From Ignavibacteriales bacterium (GTDB taxonomy: Bacteria; Bacteroidota; Ignavibacteria; Ignavibacteriales; Ignavibacteriaceae), in NCBI GenBank assembly GCA_016709765.1, contig JADJMD010000013.1:248001-312000 (forward strand): DNA of 64,000 bases. The letters are read 5' to 3'. Shown here in pieces: positions 10,301 through 19,917 of the stretch. The notes under the pieces were generated by a model, which saw only the letters and a program-made list of their open reading frames with translations, was not told the origin of the DNA and ran no database searches. How positions within the stretch are numbered: the stretch's first letter is position 1; each line of letters begins with the position of its first letter. A program made the position numbers and the translations under genes.

Positions 10301-11070
10301 AACTTTTTATTACTTCTGTTGTATATTACTAGTGAATTTTCCCCTCCAATCCATAATCTTTTAAATTCATCTTCATGAAGTACCAATGAATAAATTAACT
10401 TATCCGCACCCAAATCATCATATAGTTGGAATTTATCAGAACCTTCATTGTAATAAAATATTCCCGCTCCATAATCCGTTGCTAATATTTCATGATTTGA
10501 AGTTTCAATGATGGATAAATTATTCGCATTGCGCAATTCCTCATCATTTAATATAAATTTTATTCTCCTTGTATTCATTTCCTCCGGATTAAGTAAATGT
10601 ACACCATATTCATTGGTCCCTATCCAGATTCTATTTTTTTCATCAATAAAGATTTTATAAATAATTGGCGGATTTAGATTTTGTCCTCTATCGAATTTTA
10701 CATTGATAAAATTATCGTTTTTGATGTCATATTTCGCCAGTACATTACTTCCGCCAATCCATAAATTTCCATTATTGTCTTCGCATATTGTATTTATTGT
10801 ATTACCAGGCAGACTGGTGCTGTCCGATGGATTATTTTTATAAACCTTAAATTCGTATCCATCGTATCTGCTCAAACCGTCATTTGTACCGAGCCAGAGA
10901 AAACCATACTTATCTTCACAGATAGAATTTATTGTTGGATTAGAAAGTCCTTGCGGAATTGAGAAATTTTCAAACACAAAATTTTCTTGCGCATGGAGGA
11001 CGTTTGTCAGCAGATACATAAAGCCTATTATTAAAAACTTAAAATTGAAATATTTACTAATCCATTTCAT
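7318..11070 (-). CDS. Membrane sensor: beta-propeller with insert domain / Y_Y_Y / PP2C-type phosphatase (array member 3)
   Basis: A 1250-aa protein with signal peptide (about 1-27, ending LHAQ), propeller repeats, a Y_Y_Y domain, membrane helix (about 960-978), coiled coil and PP2C domain (about 1037-1250; motifs GGDYYDF, GDATGHG, MSDGFPEL, DDDVTFVV). The propeller is interrupted by an insert of about 150 residues (about 505-655; DNA about 9106-9558). The insert contains ASILKVGE, LIVGVGEG, DVGHSYGNFNV and WGIQV, and a related insert occurs in array member 5. Between GDATGHGM and the next helix it carries the RAGTMVTSAKTLFNSYAANP subtype sequence, not that of members 1-2. It is the third gene of a closely packed minus-strand run. 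Confidence 0.87.
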   Translation of the reverse strand: MKWISKYFNFKFLIIGFMYLLTNVLHAQENFVFENFSIPQGLSNPTINSICEDKYGFLWLGTNDGLSRYDGYEFKVYKNNPSDSTSLPGNTINTICEDNNGNLWIGGSNVLAKYDIKNDNFINVKFDRGQNLNPPIIYKIFIDEKNRIWIGTNEYGVHLLNPEEMNTRRIKFILNDEELRNANNLSIIETSNHEILATDYGAGIFYYNEGSDKFQLYDDLGADKLIYSLVLHEDEFKRLWIGGENSLVIYNRSNKKLENIEMFSTPLGAFLSRGTLNILKDKAGFIWLGTLDDGLYRYNPVDNKFFHFTGSSNNKNSIKSAAILSLFQDSFGNIWIGTRLDGLYKVDPNKQPMNVLKIPENIKTNSSVDRITAIAKSEKSNDVAIGTAGLGVFWGNNGAGEYKHYTFNKNSNSISSDNIFSLTIDAENNLWVGTNVGLDKVNTVTGKTIKYFDDQIPLYGGFIINDLKFDKAGRLFIADRGGVDILYPSQNIIKQIPSISNREFKPELQSNIINLANSSQPIASILKVGEQKLLEKEFEISDSSKVLIVGVGEGQSELERLFDFGWLEDADGNIIWGMLKYSNSFHFQGGMKNRIMTQTLQLKKGKYKLKFQSDVGHSYGNFNVLAPKDSALWGIQVIRINGNQFSDFSKRIDEEIKVSNYMLLEIANSVCISKSYENILWIGSSNQGLFKYNLNTGEFTQYNKNREAVSDIVTNNDVYYVFEDSKGFVWFSTPNGLGKLDPKTEKIKYFTEDDGLPTNLVGAIQEDNYGNLWISSAAGLTTLVRNETGEKESFINIDIKDGLQGYSFSLASWKTNNGELFFGGDNGVNYFIPGRTNQTKPKIVLTDLKISDVSVFNDLTTSPLKKDLNSTEELTLDYSQNDISLQFAPIHYSRPERNLIAYKLEGFNKDWVYSKLHFASFTNLEPGDYTFRLKAANGDGVWSEKEKVLHIEVLPPYWRTTFAYVCYGFLFLGFVFGVDRIQRRRLLTKARNTAAINEAELRAQLAETENERKTKELEEARQLQLSMLPKELPQIPNLDIAVYMKTATEVGGDYYDFNVAMDGTLTVVLGDATGHGMRAGTMVTSAKTLFNSYAANPDILFTFKEMTRCIKQMQFTSLAMSMTMLKIQNNKLLMSAAGMPPVYLFRNKHKIIEEYLIEGMPLGTMENFPYELKEMELYSGDTILLMSDGFPELNNQHNEMFGYRRAKNSFEEVADKEPDKIIDYLKNAGSLWSNDKEPDDDVTFVVIKVK
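9106..9558 (-). other. Insert domain within propeller of array member 3
   Basis: This stretch of about 150 codons does not follow the propeller repeat pattern. It is recognisably related to the insert in array member 5 (about 16250-16750). Shared signatures include ASILKVGE, VGEG, NRI(M/V), DVGHSYGN(F/W)NV and (W/Y)GIQV. The alternation of hydrophobic strands suggests a beta-sandwich. I do not recognise the family; a ligand-binding role is a guess from its exported position. Confidence 0.55.
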
Positions 11071-11079
11071 TCTGTTACC

Positions 11080-11115
11080 TTATTTAATTTTAATTACTAC
11101 AAACGTTACATCATT
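11080..11115 (-). pseudogene. Remnant 3-prime end of a PP2C phosphatase gene
   Basis: Just after the true stop of array member 4, and in the gap before array member 3, the minus strand reads NDVTFVVIKIK followed by TAA. This is the diagnostic C-terminus of the array phosphatases, and no gene is attached to it. It is separated from the intact copy of the same tail by a short hairpin (CCGTC-TTC-GACGG, 11116-11128). I read it as the surviving end of a deleted or recombined paralogue. Confidence 0.7.
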
Positions 11116-11135
11116 CCGTCTTCGACGGATAGGCA

Positions 11136-14100
11136 TCATTTTATCTTTATCACAACAAACGTTATATCATCATCTGGCGTTTCAGTGCTCGACCAATCGG
11201 ATCCTGCATTTTTAAGTTCTGTTATTATTTCTTCCGGAAATTTATCCGCCGCTTTCTGATATGTTTCAATTACTCTATCGTATCCAAATATTTCTTTGTC
11301 TTTATTAAACATCTCTGGTAAACCATCACTCATTAACAGTAATGTATCACCGGGATAAATTTCTGTTTGTCTTAATTCATAAGGGAAATCCTGCACTGCC
11401 CCTAAAGGCATTCCTTTTAGAATAATTTCTTCGATTGTTTTTGTTTTACTTCTGTATAATAAAGCAGGCGGCATACCTGCTGCTGAAAGTTGCAACTTGT
11501 TTCCTTGAATTTTCAATATTGAAAGACACATTGAAAGCATGTGCATATTCATATGTTTAATACAACGTGTAATTTCTTGAAATGTAAATAGAATATTTGG
11601 GTTTGCTGCATGAGAACTAAATAAACTTTTAGTAGTTGTAACCATAGTGCCTGCTTTCATTCCGTGTCCTGTTGCATCTCCAATCACTACTGTTAAAGTA
11701 CCATCCATACCAACATGAAAATCATAATAATCACCACCAACCTCTGTTGCAGTTTTCATATAAACAGCTATATCTAGATGTGGTAATTGAGGCAGTGATT
11801 TTGGAAGCATGGAAAGCTGGAGCTGACGTGCTTCCTCCAATTCTTTTGTCTTACGTTCATTTTCAGCCTGAAGTAAAGCTAATTGTGCTTTTCTTTGCTC
11901 AACATTTTTTATTCTGAATCTCTGGTATCTATCGAAGGAAAAACCACCAAATAAAAAAAGCAATAAGTAAGAAGCATATGCCCAATTTGTCTTCCACCAT
12001 GGTGGCTTAATAATTAATTTTATTGATTTGCCTTCTTCATTCCATAAACCATCATTGTTGGATCCTTTTACTACAAATACATATTCACCGGGATCAAGAT
12101 TAGTATAAGTTGCTATTCTTATATTGCCTACATACCGCCAATCATCTTCATAATTTTCAAGTTTAAATGCATATTTATTCTTTGGAGGATTTGAATAGTG
12201 AAGTGCTACATATTCAAATGAAATATCATTTTGCCAGTAGGGTAAAACGATTTCGTTAGTCTTTGAAATTTGTTTTTTAAGAGGGGAATTTTCTCCAACA
12301 GGAACAGACTCATTAAAAATTTTTAGATCTGTAATAACGAGATTGGGTTTAAATTTATTGTCTGTAACTTCGGACGGGTAAAACGAATTATATCCTCTTA
12401 TACCTCCAAAAAACATTTCTCCATTCTGAGCTTTATAAAAAGCACCGCCATTAAATTCCTCACTTTGTAATCCATCATCCACAGAGTAATTTCTAAACTG
12501 AAATGTATTAGGACTAAATTTAGTAATACCATTATTAGTAGATATCCAGAGATTTCCCATTTCGTCCGGCAAGCTTCCATAAACTCCGTTATTTGGCAGA
12601 GAACTATTCTCTTGTGTGAACCTTAAAAACTTTTCGGTTTTAGGATCAAATCGATTTAGTCCTCCACCATAAGTTGCAACCCAGACATATCCGTTTTTAT
12701 CCTCATAAAAATTCATAACATTTGGATGACTTAAACTTGTAGAATCTTTTGGATCATAATTATAGTATCGAAATGTCTCAGTCTTCAGGTTAAGTATATT
12801 TATCCCATTAGTGGTTCCTGTCCACAACTCTTCTGGTCGAGATTTTGAGTACCAAACAGTTCTCACAAAATTAGCTCTGCTGCTCAGGCTGCTTTCATCT
12901 TCTGGGTCATAAGTATATTTTTTAAATGTTTCATTCTCCTTATCAAATCTAACCAAGCCGCTTCCATTGGTACCAAACCAGAGATATCCAGGGAATTTTT
13001 CAATTTCTATTATATTATAATTAATTGTGGTTAGTCTGGAATCGGGATCAGATGGCTCTATGTAAAATCGTTTGAATGTTTTTGAATTCTTATCAAATCG
13101 ATTTAATCCTCCAGCGGTTCCAATCCATAGAAATTTACCATCATCATAAATACACGAAACAAAATCACTACTAATCGAATTAGGCCGTTTTTTATCATTT
13201 GTAAAAATTTCATATTTATTTCTAGTCCGATCGTAAGAAATTAAACCGCCCCCTTGTGATGCTATCCATAACACATTATCACTATCAAGATAAAAACCCC
13301 TGATAGGGTTTTTAATAATATTAAATTCATCAGGTCCGGTATTTACCAGAGAAAATTTAATGACCGATTTATCATAAACGTTAACTCCTGAAAGATTTGT
13401 CCCGACCCATAAAACACCCGTTTTATCAATTAATAATGATAGAACACGATTACCGCTTAAACTCTTTTCATCTTTGGGATCATATTGGAACTTCTGTAAC
13501 TCTCTTGTTTTAATATTTAGTTTTAATAAACCGGAAAAAGTTCTATCTGTTAAAGAACCAGCAATACGGTTAGGAACGCCTCCTATCCAAATATTACCGT
13601 TATCATCAGTTTCTAACGCAAGGATAGCTAGAACATTTATTAGATAAGAATCCGCAATTGGTTCAATCTTTCTTAAAACCCTATCCTTATAATTAAATCT
13701 AAGAAGACCTTCTCCGGCAGTGCCAATCCATATGTTTCCCTCATTATCTTCTTTTATAGAAAGAGCAGCAGTTCTCAAAATTTGGTTATCAATTTTTTCC
13801 GGCTTTAATTGAGGAACCCCAGTTTCACCATAAGTGATTTTGAAATAATAAACCTTTCCTATAGTGCCAACCCAAAGGTGATTTTGTTTGTCTTGATGAA
13901 TAAAAGTTATTTCATCTTCAGGAATTTTGAAATCCGGTGGAAGCATATTAGCCATATGAATAAATTTTCCGTCACTAACCACCATATAATCAAAACCTTT
14001 ATCCTGAGTAACAATCCAAAGATTACTTTTCGTGTCCTCACTAAATGAAATAATTATATCCTCAGCTAATGAATTTGGATTAGAATGATCATTATTGTAG

Positions 14101-14480
14101 CGGGTAAAAGTTTTTGTTGTCGAATTGTATTTACTTAATCCTGTTAGAGAGCCGCCGATCCATAGTGTTCCGTCTTTAGCAACATGCATGGCAAGTGCCT
14201 GATTATCATTTAACGAAAGACTATCTCCAGGGTTTCTTTTAAATATTTCAAAATTATATCCGTCATATTTGTTAAGCCCATCTTCAGTGCCAATCCATAT
14301 AAATCCATCGTGGTCTTGAACTATTGAGCTTACTCTATTTTGGGACAATCCATTGCTGGAGGTTAGCCGATTAAATTTAACCGGCTTGTTTTGTGCAAAA
14401 ACATTGGTAGTGAAAATTGCTAAGATCAGTAATATGATTAAGAAATTGATTATGCATTTAGATTTGTTAACTATATTCAT
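11136..14480 (-). CDS. Membrane sensor: beta-propeller / Y_Y_Y / PP2C-type phosphatase (array member 4)
   Basis: An 1114-aa protein. A signal peptide (about 1-29, ending NVFAQ) precedes very regular propeller repeats (DHDGFIWIGTEDGLNKYDGY at the start, GYVWVATYGGGLNRFDP later). A Y_Y_Y domain ends in KPPWWKT at about 827; membrane helix about 832-850; coiled coil; PP2C domain about 900-1114 with GGDYYDF, GDATGHG, MSDGLPE and DDDITFVV. The switch-region sequence KAGTMVTTTKSLFSSHAANP places it with members 3 and 5. It starts 15 bp after the stop of member 5, consistent with one transcript. Downstream, 65 bp separate it from member 3 and contain the remnant tail and a small hairpin. Confidence 0.87.
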   Translation of the reverse strand: MNIVNKSKCIINFLIILLILAIFTTNVFAQNKPVKFNRLTSSNGLSQNRVSSIVQDHDGFIWIGTEDGLNKYDGYNFEIFKRNPGDSLSLNDNQALAMHVAKDGTLWIGGSLTGLSKYNSTTKTFTRYNNDHSNPNSLAEDIIISFSEDTKSNLWIVTQDKGFDYMVVSDGKFIHMANMLPPDFKIPEDEITFIHQDKQNHLWVGTIGKVYYFKITYGETGVPQLKPEKIDNQILRTAALSIKEDNEGNIWIGTAGEGLLRFNYKDRVLRKIEPIADSYLINVLAILALETDDNGNIWIGGVPNRIAGSLTDRTFSGLLKLNIKTRELQKFQYDPKDEKSLSGNRVLSLLIDKTGVLWVGTNLSGVNVYDKSVIKFSLVNTGPDEFNIIKNPIRGFYLDSDNVLWIASQGGGLISYDRTRNKYEIFTNDKKRPNSISSDFVSCIYDDGKFLWIGTAGGLNRFDKNSKTFKRFYIEPSDPDSRLTTINYNIIEIEKFPGYLWFGTNGSGLVRFDKENETFKKYTYDPEDESSLSSRANFVRTVWYSKSRPEELWTGTTNGINILNLKTETFRYYNYDPKDSTSLSHPNVMNFYEDKNGYVWVATYGGGLNRFDPKTEKFLRFTQENSSLPNNGVYGSLPDEMGNLWISTNNGITKFSPNTFQFRNYSVDDGLQSEEFNGGAFYKAQNGEMFFGGIRGYNSFYPSEVTDNKFKPNLVITDLKIFNESVPVGENSPLKKQISKTNEIVLPYWQNDISFEYVALHYSNPPKNKYAFKLENYEDDWRYVGNIRIATYTNLDPGEYVFVVKGSNNDGLWNEEGKSIKLIIKPPWWKTNWAYASYLLLFLFGGFSFDRYQRFRIKNVEQRKAQLALLQAENERKTKELEEARQLQLSMLPKSLPQLPHLDIAVYMKTATEVGGDYYDFHVGMDGTLTVVIGDATGHGMKAGTMVTTTKSLFSSHAANPNILFTFQEITRCIKHMNMHMLSMCLSILKIQGNKLQLSAAGMPPALLYRSKTKTIEEIILKGMPLGAVQDFPYELRQTEIYPGDTLLLMSDGLPEMFNKDKEIFGYDRVIETYQKAADKFPEEIITELKNAGSDWSSTETPDDDITFVVIKIK

Positions 14481-14495
14481 ATAAATATTCCATTT

Positions 14496-17400
14496 TTATT
14501 TTACTTTTATTACCACAAACGTTACGTCATCGTCCGGGTCTTTGTCGTTCGACCAGCGACTGCCTTCATTTTTTAGATACTCAATAATTTTCTCAGGTGC
14601 TTTTTCTGCAACTTCTTCAAATGAATTTCTGGCACGTTTGTATCCAAACATTTCGTTATCCTGATTGTTTAATTCCGGAAAGCCATCGCTCATTAAAAGT
14701 AAAGTATCTCCTTTATATAATTCCATTTCTTTTAATTCATAGGGGAAATTATCCATCGTACCCAAGGGCATACCTTCCATTAAATGCTCTTCAACTATTT
14801 TGTGCTTGTTTCTAAAAAGATATACAGGAGGCATACCAGCAGAAGACATCATCAATTTATTATTTTGAATCTTCAACATTGTCATACTCATAGCAAGCGA
14901 TTGAAATTGCATTTGTTTAATGCAGCGAGTCATTTCACGAAAAGTAAAAAGTATATCAGGATTTGCAGCATAACTGTTAAACAATGTTTTTGCAGAAGTT
15001 ACCATGGTTCCTGCTTTCATTCCATGTCCCGTTGCATCTCCAAGAACAACTGTCAAAGTTCCATCCATTGCAACATTAAAATCATAGTAATCACCGCCAA
15101 CCTCAGTCGCTGTTTTCATATATACGGCGATATCTAAGTTGGGTAATTTGGGAAGCGCTTTTGGAAGCATTGAAAGTTGCAGTTGACGAGCTTCTTCAAG
15201 TTCTTTTGACTTACGTTCGTTTTCTGTTTCTGCAATCTGTGCACGAAGGTTCGCTTCATTAATTGCCGCGGCATTTCTTTCTCTATTTATAATTCTTTTT
15301 CTCTGGACTCTGTCTATTCCGAAAACTATTCCTGCAAATAAGAAGAAATATCCAATATAGGCGACGGTGGTTCTCCACCATGGAGGTGAAATAATTATTC
15401 GAATAGATTTCCCTTGATCATCCCAGATTCCATCACCGTTTGATCCCTTTACCATAAATGTATATTCACCAGGCGCAAGATTGGTATATGACACAAAATT
15501 TCTATCTGTCGAAATCCATTGATTATTAAATCCTTCAAGTTTATACATTAATTTATTTTTTCCTGGTCTTGAAAAATGAATGGATGCAAACTCAAACGAA
15601 ATATTATTTTGAGTGTATGAAAAATCCAGTTCCTCCGTTTTCATTATACTTTTTTGTAGTTTGACCGCAGCTGAATCTGATAAAAGAGATACATCAGAAA
15701 CTTTTATATCTTCAATTACAATATCAGGTTTAACCTCATTAATTTTTCCAGGATAGAAATAAGTAAAGCCATCAATTCCCCCTAAAAATATTTCGCCTTC
15801 TTTACTTATCCAGCTTGCATTGCTGGCTGTAAAACCTTTAAGTCCGTCTTGCGCATCAAAATTGACAAAATTCCATTTATCCTTTGGAGCATTTTTGTTC
15901 AGTTTGGATAATCCGGCTGCTGTATTAATCCAAAGACTTCCTTCAAGATCTTCAATGATAGAATTTATTTGATTAGATGGGAGTCCATCTTTTTGATCGA
16001 ACTTATTAATTTTTTCAGTAGCGGGATCAAATCTCAACAAACTGTTTGCTGTCGCAATCCAGACTATCCCTTTACTGTCTTCATAAATGCAACTAATATG
16101 ATTGTTGGGAGAACCAACATTTTTGTTATTAAAATTGTATTGCTTATAATTTCCGGTTGATAAATCATATTTAAAAAAACCGCTAATATTTGAACCTAGC
16201 CAAAGAACATTATAATACCTCTTACTAAATTCAATGCTTGTAGCTGCTTCCATAGGCATAAATTTATCGGAGTTAATTTCTTTTTCGTTCAATTGATGAA
16301 TGGTGTTATAATCAGAATCATTTAAACTCAAAACCTGAATTCCATACCACAAGGAGTCCGGTGGTGGAATTACATTCCAATTACCATAAGAATGGCCAAC
16401 ATCCGTAGAGTAAGTAATTTTGTAGTTACCTTTTTCTAAGTTTAAACATTTAAGTACAATTCGATTTTTAAATCCTCCTCCATCATTAAATGTTTTAAAT
16501 AAATCATCCATTGACCAAATTGTTTTACCTTCGTTGTTTAATAGTGATCCGACGTCTGTAAGACCTTCACCGGTAGCATTATATATTTCGCCTTCTCCCA
16601 CGCAAATCATCAAAACTTTTTGATTATGGTCCAATGAAAAAGATTTTTCTAAATTTGATGCTTCACCAACTTTCAATATTGAAGCAATAGGATCACTTGA
16701 TCCTGAAATCTTATGAATCTTTTGTTTAAGTTCTTCACCCATTGGTTTATTCATTATCGTTGGTAAGAGCCTATATTGATTTTGAGTAGGATTGTATTTC
16801 TCAAATCCTTGTCTTGATGCCATCCAAATATTACCAGCTAAATCAATTTTTATCGAGTTTATATAATAAGTTGTAGTTTTATTCGCATTAGGAGATTTAA
16901 TAGTGCTAAGTAAATTATTTTTATCAAGTTTATGCAGACCAAGATTATTATATGCGAACCATTTATTCCCCGTATTATCAATAGCCAGACCCTGGATATT
17001 TATTTTTCCACCTGTATCATTAGGTCTGTCCATTTTAAATTTCAAATTATCAGACTTATGATTTTCTAGATTGTAGATAAATAATCCCTTTTCAGATGTA
17101 CCTATTGTCATTTCTTTACTCTGATGTAAACCAGCAATTACGGTTGAAAAATTTGCATTAGAACTTGCAGCATCATTAGTATTAAACTTATAAAAATTAA
17201 ACGGTTCTCTAAGCGGGTCAAATTTTGTGAGACCATTTCCAAGTGTAGCAATCCAGATAACACCGTATTTGTCCTCAATTATTTGGCTTATTATTATTCT
17301 AGCAGATATGTCCGAATTTGCCAAACCGTAATCAAATTTCTCAATGTTTTTAGTGTTAGTATCAATTCTATATAGTGCACCGCCATAAATCCCTACCCAT

Positions 17401-18269
17401 ATATATTTATTGACATCCTGAGCTATTCCTGTAACTAAATAGGAACCCCTGTCATTTTTATTCGGACCAAAAACATCATAATCTTCAGTAGTATAATAGA
17501 TAGGCGAGTATTTGATTAAATGAATGTTACCCCCAAACCAGATATTTCCGGATAGGTCTTCATAAATTACTTGAATTTGAATCGGACTGAAATTTTCTCT
17601 CAAGTAATATGGCTGAAATAAATTTAACTTTTCATTGTATATTTTTATACCATTTGCATAATCAGCAACTAAGATATTTCCATTCTTTAATTCAGTTATA
17701 CTGTATATATTACCCCATTGAGCATTTTTATTAGAAATATCCAGGTTTACCTGTTCAAACTTATTTTCTAATTTGTTGAACTTTTGTATGCCATGATAAG
17801 TAGATCCAAACCATAAATTTCCCTTGGAATCTAAGAGAGCTGAATATAAGTAAGATAAATTAGTGACGCCCGCGGTTTCTATGCGGTAACTTTGAAAGAT
17901 TTCATATTTTGGGTCGTATTTTGCAATAATATTCTTTGAAAAACCGACCCATATGAATCCTTCTGAATCCTCAGCAATGGCATAACTATCATTAGTTGGT
18001 ATTGTGGTTGAATCATTTGGATCGTTCTTAAATACTTTAATATTATTTCCGTCATATCTGTTAAGTCCATCTGCAGTTGAAATCCAGAGGAATCCATTGC
18101 TATCCTGAAAGATATAATTAACTGTAGAGTTTGAGAGCCCTTCAGGGACTGAAATGTTTTCAAAGAGATAATTTCTTTGTCCGTAGCTTGTAAAGGAAAG
18201 AATCAAAAAGAATATCAGCAATAGAATTCTATTTATTAATAATTTAGATACAGTTCTTAATAGTCTCAT
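14496..18269 (-). CDS. Membrane sensor: beta-propeller with insert domain / Y_Y_Y / PP2C-type phosphatase (array member 5)
   Basis: A 1257-aa protein with the same order as member 3: signal peptide (about 1-30, ending TSYGQ), propeller, insert of about 150 residues (DNA about 16250-16750: ASILKVGE, MICVGEGE, DVGHSYGNWNV, WYGIQV), remaining propeller repeats, Y_Y_Y, membrane helix (about 967-985), coiled coil and PP2C domain (about 1043-1257; GGDYYDF, GDATGHG, MSDGFPEL, DDDVTFVV). Its phosphatase half is close to that of member 3 (KAGTMVTSAKTLFNSYAANP). It starts 46 bp downstream of the soluble phosphatase gene and probably shares its transcript. The sensed ligand is unknown. Confidence 0.87.
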   Translation of the reverse strand: MRLLRTVSKLLINRILLLIFFLILSFTSYGQRNYLFENISVPEGLSNSTVNYIFQDSNGFLWISTADGLNRYDGNNIKVFKNDPNDSTTIPTNDSYAIAEDSEGFIWVGFSKNIIAKYDPKYEIFQSYRIETAGVTNLSYLYSALLDSKGNLWFGSTYHGIQKFNKLENKFEQVNLDISNKNAQWGNIYSITELKNGNILVADYANGIKIYNEKLNLFQPYYLRENFSPIQIQVIYEDLSGNIWFGGNIHLIKYSPIYYTTEDYDVFGPNKNDRGSYLVTGIAQDVNKYIWVGIYGGALYRIDTNTKNIEKFDYGLANSDISARIIISQIIEDKYGVIWIATLGNGLTKFDPLREPFNFYKFNTNDAASSNANFSTVIAGLHQSKEMTIGTSEKGLFIYNLENHKSDNLKFKMDRPNDTGGKINIQGLAIDNTGNKWFAYNNLGLHKLDKNNLLSTIKSPNANKTTTYYINSIKIDLAGNIWMASRQGFEKYNPTQNQYRLLPTIMNKPMGEELKQKIHKISGSSDPIASILKVGEASNLEKSFSLDHNQKVLMICVGEGEIYNATGEGLTDVGSLLNNEGKTIWSMDDLFKTFNDGGGFKNRIVLKCLNLEKGNYKITYSTDVGHSYGNWNVIPPPDSLWYGIQVLSLNDSDYNTIHQLNEKEINSDKFMPMEAATSIEFSKRYYNVLWLGSNISGFFKYDLSTGNYKQYNFNNKNVGSPNNHISCIYEDSKGIVWIATANSLLRFDPATEKINKFDQKDGLPSNQINSIIEDLEGSLWINTAAGLSKLNKNAPKDKWNFVNFDAQDGLKGFTASNASWISKEGEIFLGGIDGFTYFYPGKINEVKPDIVIEDIKVSDVSLLSDSAAVKLQKSIMKTEELDFSYTQNNISFEFASIHFSRPGKNKLMYKLEGFNNQWISTDRNFVSYTNLAPGEYTFMVKGSNGDGIWDDQGKSIRIIISPPWWRTTVAYIGYFFLFAGIVFGIDRVQRKRIINRERNAAAINEANLRAQIAETENERKSKELEEARQLQLSMLPKALPKLPNLDIAVYMKTATEVGGDYYDFNVAMDGTLTVVLGDATGHGMKAGTMVTSAKTLFNSYAANPDILFTFREMTRCIKQMQFQSLAMSMTMLKIQNNKLMMSSAGMPPVYLFRNKHKIVEEHLMEGMPLGTMDNFPYELKEMELYKGDTLLLMSDGFPELNNQDNEMFGYKRARNSFEEVAEKAPEKIIEYLKNEGSRWSNDKDPDDDVTFVVIKVK

Positions 18270-18315
18270 AACAAATCCAATTAATTATTATAGAAGAGGT
18301 GTAATACAGAAAAAA

Positions 18316-19917
18316 TTAAATTCTTTTAAGAATTATTGCTGTTATATCATCACTTTGCAGAGCGCTAACAACATGAGCTTTTACATCTTGTACAATAGAC
18401 TTGACAAATTCATCTGAAGATAAATGAGAATTGCTTTGGAAAAAGTTTATCATTCTTTCATCCGAATATTCTTCTTCATTTTCATTCATTGCTTCAGGAA
18501 TGCCATCAGTATATAAGAAAAGTTTGTCCCCAGGATTCATTATTGATTTTTGACCTGTGAATGGAATTCCAAAATCAAACATACCAAGCCCCACACCACC
18601 TGCCTCCAATTTTTCTAATTGGCCATTTTTTCTTAACAAAAAAATAGGATTATGTCCGGCATTAACTATATCCAATTCGCCGGAATTACTATCCAGAACT
18701 GAAATAAAAAATGTTATGTATTTATCGGAGGGAGAAGACTTAAAAATAAGTTTATTTAATCTATCTGCCATTTCTGTAAGTGGAATATCAAATTCGAGGT
18801 AGGAATAAAGAGCAGCATCTAATGTACTCACTAGTAGGGCAGCACCAATTCCCTTTCCGGCAACATCGGCAATGATTAAAGCATATTTGCCTTTTCCTAA
18901 ATCAAAGCAATCATAATAATCTCCGCCAACTTCTTTAGAGGGAATATTTGTGCCGGCTAAGTCATAACCTTCAATTTTAGGTAAAGTTTCCGGTAAAATC
19001 ATTTTTTGAATAGATGCAGCAACATTTAGTTCCTGTTCCATTTTTTCTTTTTCAATCGCCTGATTGTTTAGGTACTCATTTTCAATTGAAGCTTTAACTT
19101 GACGTGAAACAGCATCTAATAGAAGTTTATCTAAATCATTAAAATCTGTAACACCTTTTCGAGTTTCTTTGTCAGCCAAAGTAAAATTGTATCTTAGAGC
19201 ACCATAATCAAATGAAGTTTCTATTTTGTATTTAGAATCAATCACTTCTTTCAAGTTTAGTTTTGTGGGGAAAGAATGCTCTTCTATAATTTCATTTTCT
19301 TTTACTATCTGAAGTAAAGAAGCTGAGGCATTCGTAAGTGGGGTAATTTTCTCAAGTGCTAAATCAAATATTATACTTCTTTTATCATACCGAGAAACTT
19401 CAATTACAGTATCAATTAGGTTATTAAGCTGTACTACTTTTTCGTTCAACTCAAACATTAAAGATTTAACTCTTTTTTGATTTAGAAAGGATCTATAAGC
19501 AGCATCAAAAACCTGGAGTAAAATTTGTAGAGTAATTTTATCCAAATCATTAAATTCGGTTTTATCCATTTTATCGCCCATTAGGATACCTAGAAAGGAT
19601 TGATCAGCTAGAGGAAGAAATATGGAAACATTATATTTTTTATTTTCAAAATACTTAATGGCAAAACCCTTTGATTCATCTATGTATTCTAAGTCAACTG
19701 AATCTAATTCTTTCTTTGGAACTACACTATTCCATTTAAAATCGGTCCTAATTTTATGACATATATATACATCAGATATTAAAAAATTTCCTCTCAATAA
19801 GTGAAGAAAATTCTCAATCATCTCAACGAGGCTGATAGATTTAGAAAGGATTTCAAATCCCTCCTGAAAAGATTCAGCCTGTAGAGAAAGTTTTTGTACG
19901 AGGTTATTATTTTCCAA
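18316..19917 (-). CDS. Soluble RsbU-like PP2C/SpoIIE serine phosphatase
   Basis: A 533-aa protein with no signal peptide or membrane helix, so cytoplasmic. The first 300 or so residues look like GAF-type sensory sequence (two blocks joined by a helix near 155-175), followed by a linker helix (EKEKMEQELNVAASIQKMIL). The PP2C domain runs from about 300 to 533, with VGGDYYDC, IADVAGKGIGAALL, VNAGHNP, LYTDGIPEAM and SDDITAIIL. It differs clearly from the array phosphatases and resembles classical RsbU. By family it dephosphorylates a phospho-Ser STAS antagonist; the STAS gene lies just upstream (20174-20509). The start appears to be TTG at 19917; no ATG is near it, and the next Met is about residue 33. 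The gene heads the run of five downstream sensor phosphatases. Confidence 0.85.
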   Translation of the reverse strand: MENNNLVQKLSLQAESFQEGFEILSKSISLVEMIENFLHLLRGNFLISDVYICHKIRTDFKWNSVVPKKELDSVDLEYIDESKGFAIKYFENKKYNVSIFLPLADQSFLGILMGDKMDKTEFNDLDKITLQILLQVFDAAYRSFLNQKRVKSLMFELNEKVVQLNNLIDTVIEVSRYDKRSIIFDLALEKITPLTNASASLLQIVKENEIIEEHSFPTKLNLKEVIDSKYKIETSFDYGALRYNFTLADKETRKGVTDFNDLDKLLLDAVSRQVKASIENEYLNNQAIEKEKMEQELNVAASIQKMILPETLPKIEGYDLAGTNIPSKEVGGDYYDCFDLGKGKYALIIADVAGKGIGAALLVSTLDAALYSYLEFDIPLTEMADRLNKLIFKSSPSDKYITFFISVLDSNSGELDIVNAGHNPIFLLRKNGQLEKLEAGGVGLGMFDFGIPFTGQKSIMNPGDKLFLYTDGIPEAMNENEEEYSDERMINFFQSNSHLSSDEFVKSIVQDVKAHVVSALQSDDITAIILKRI

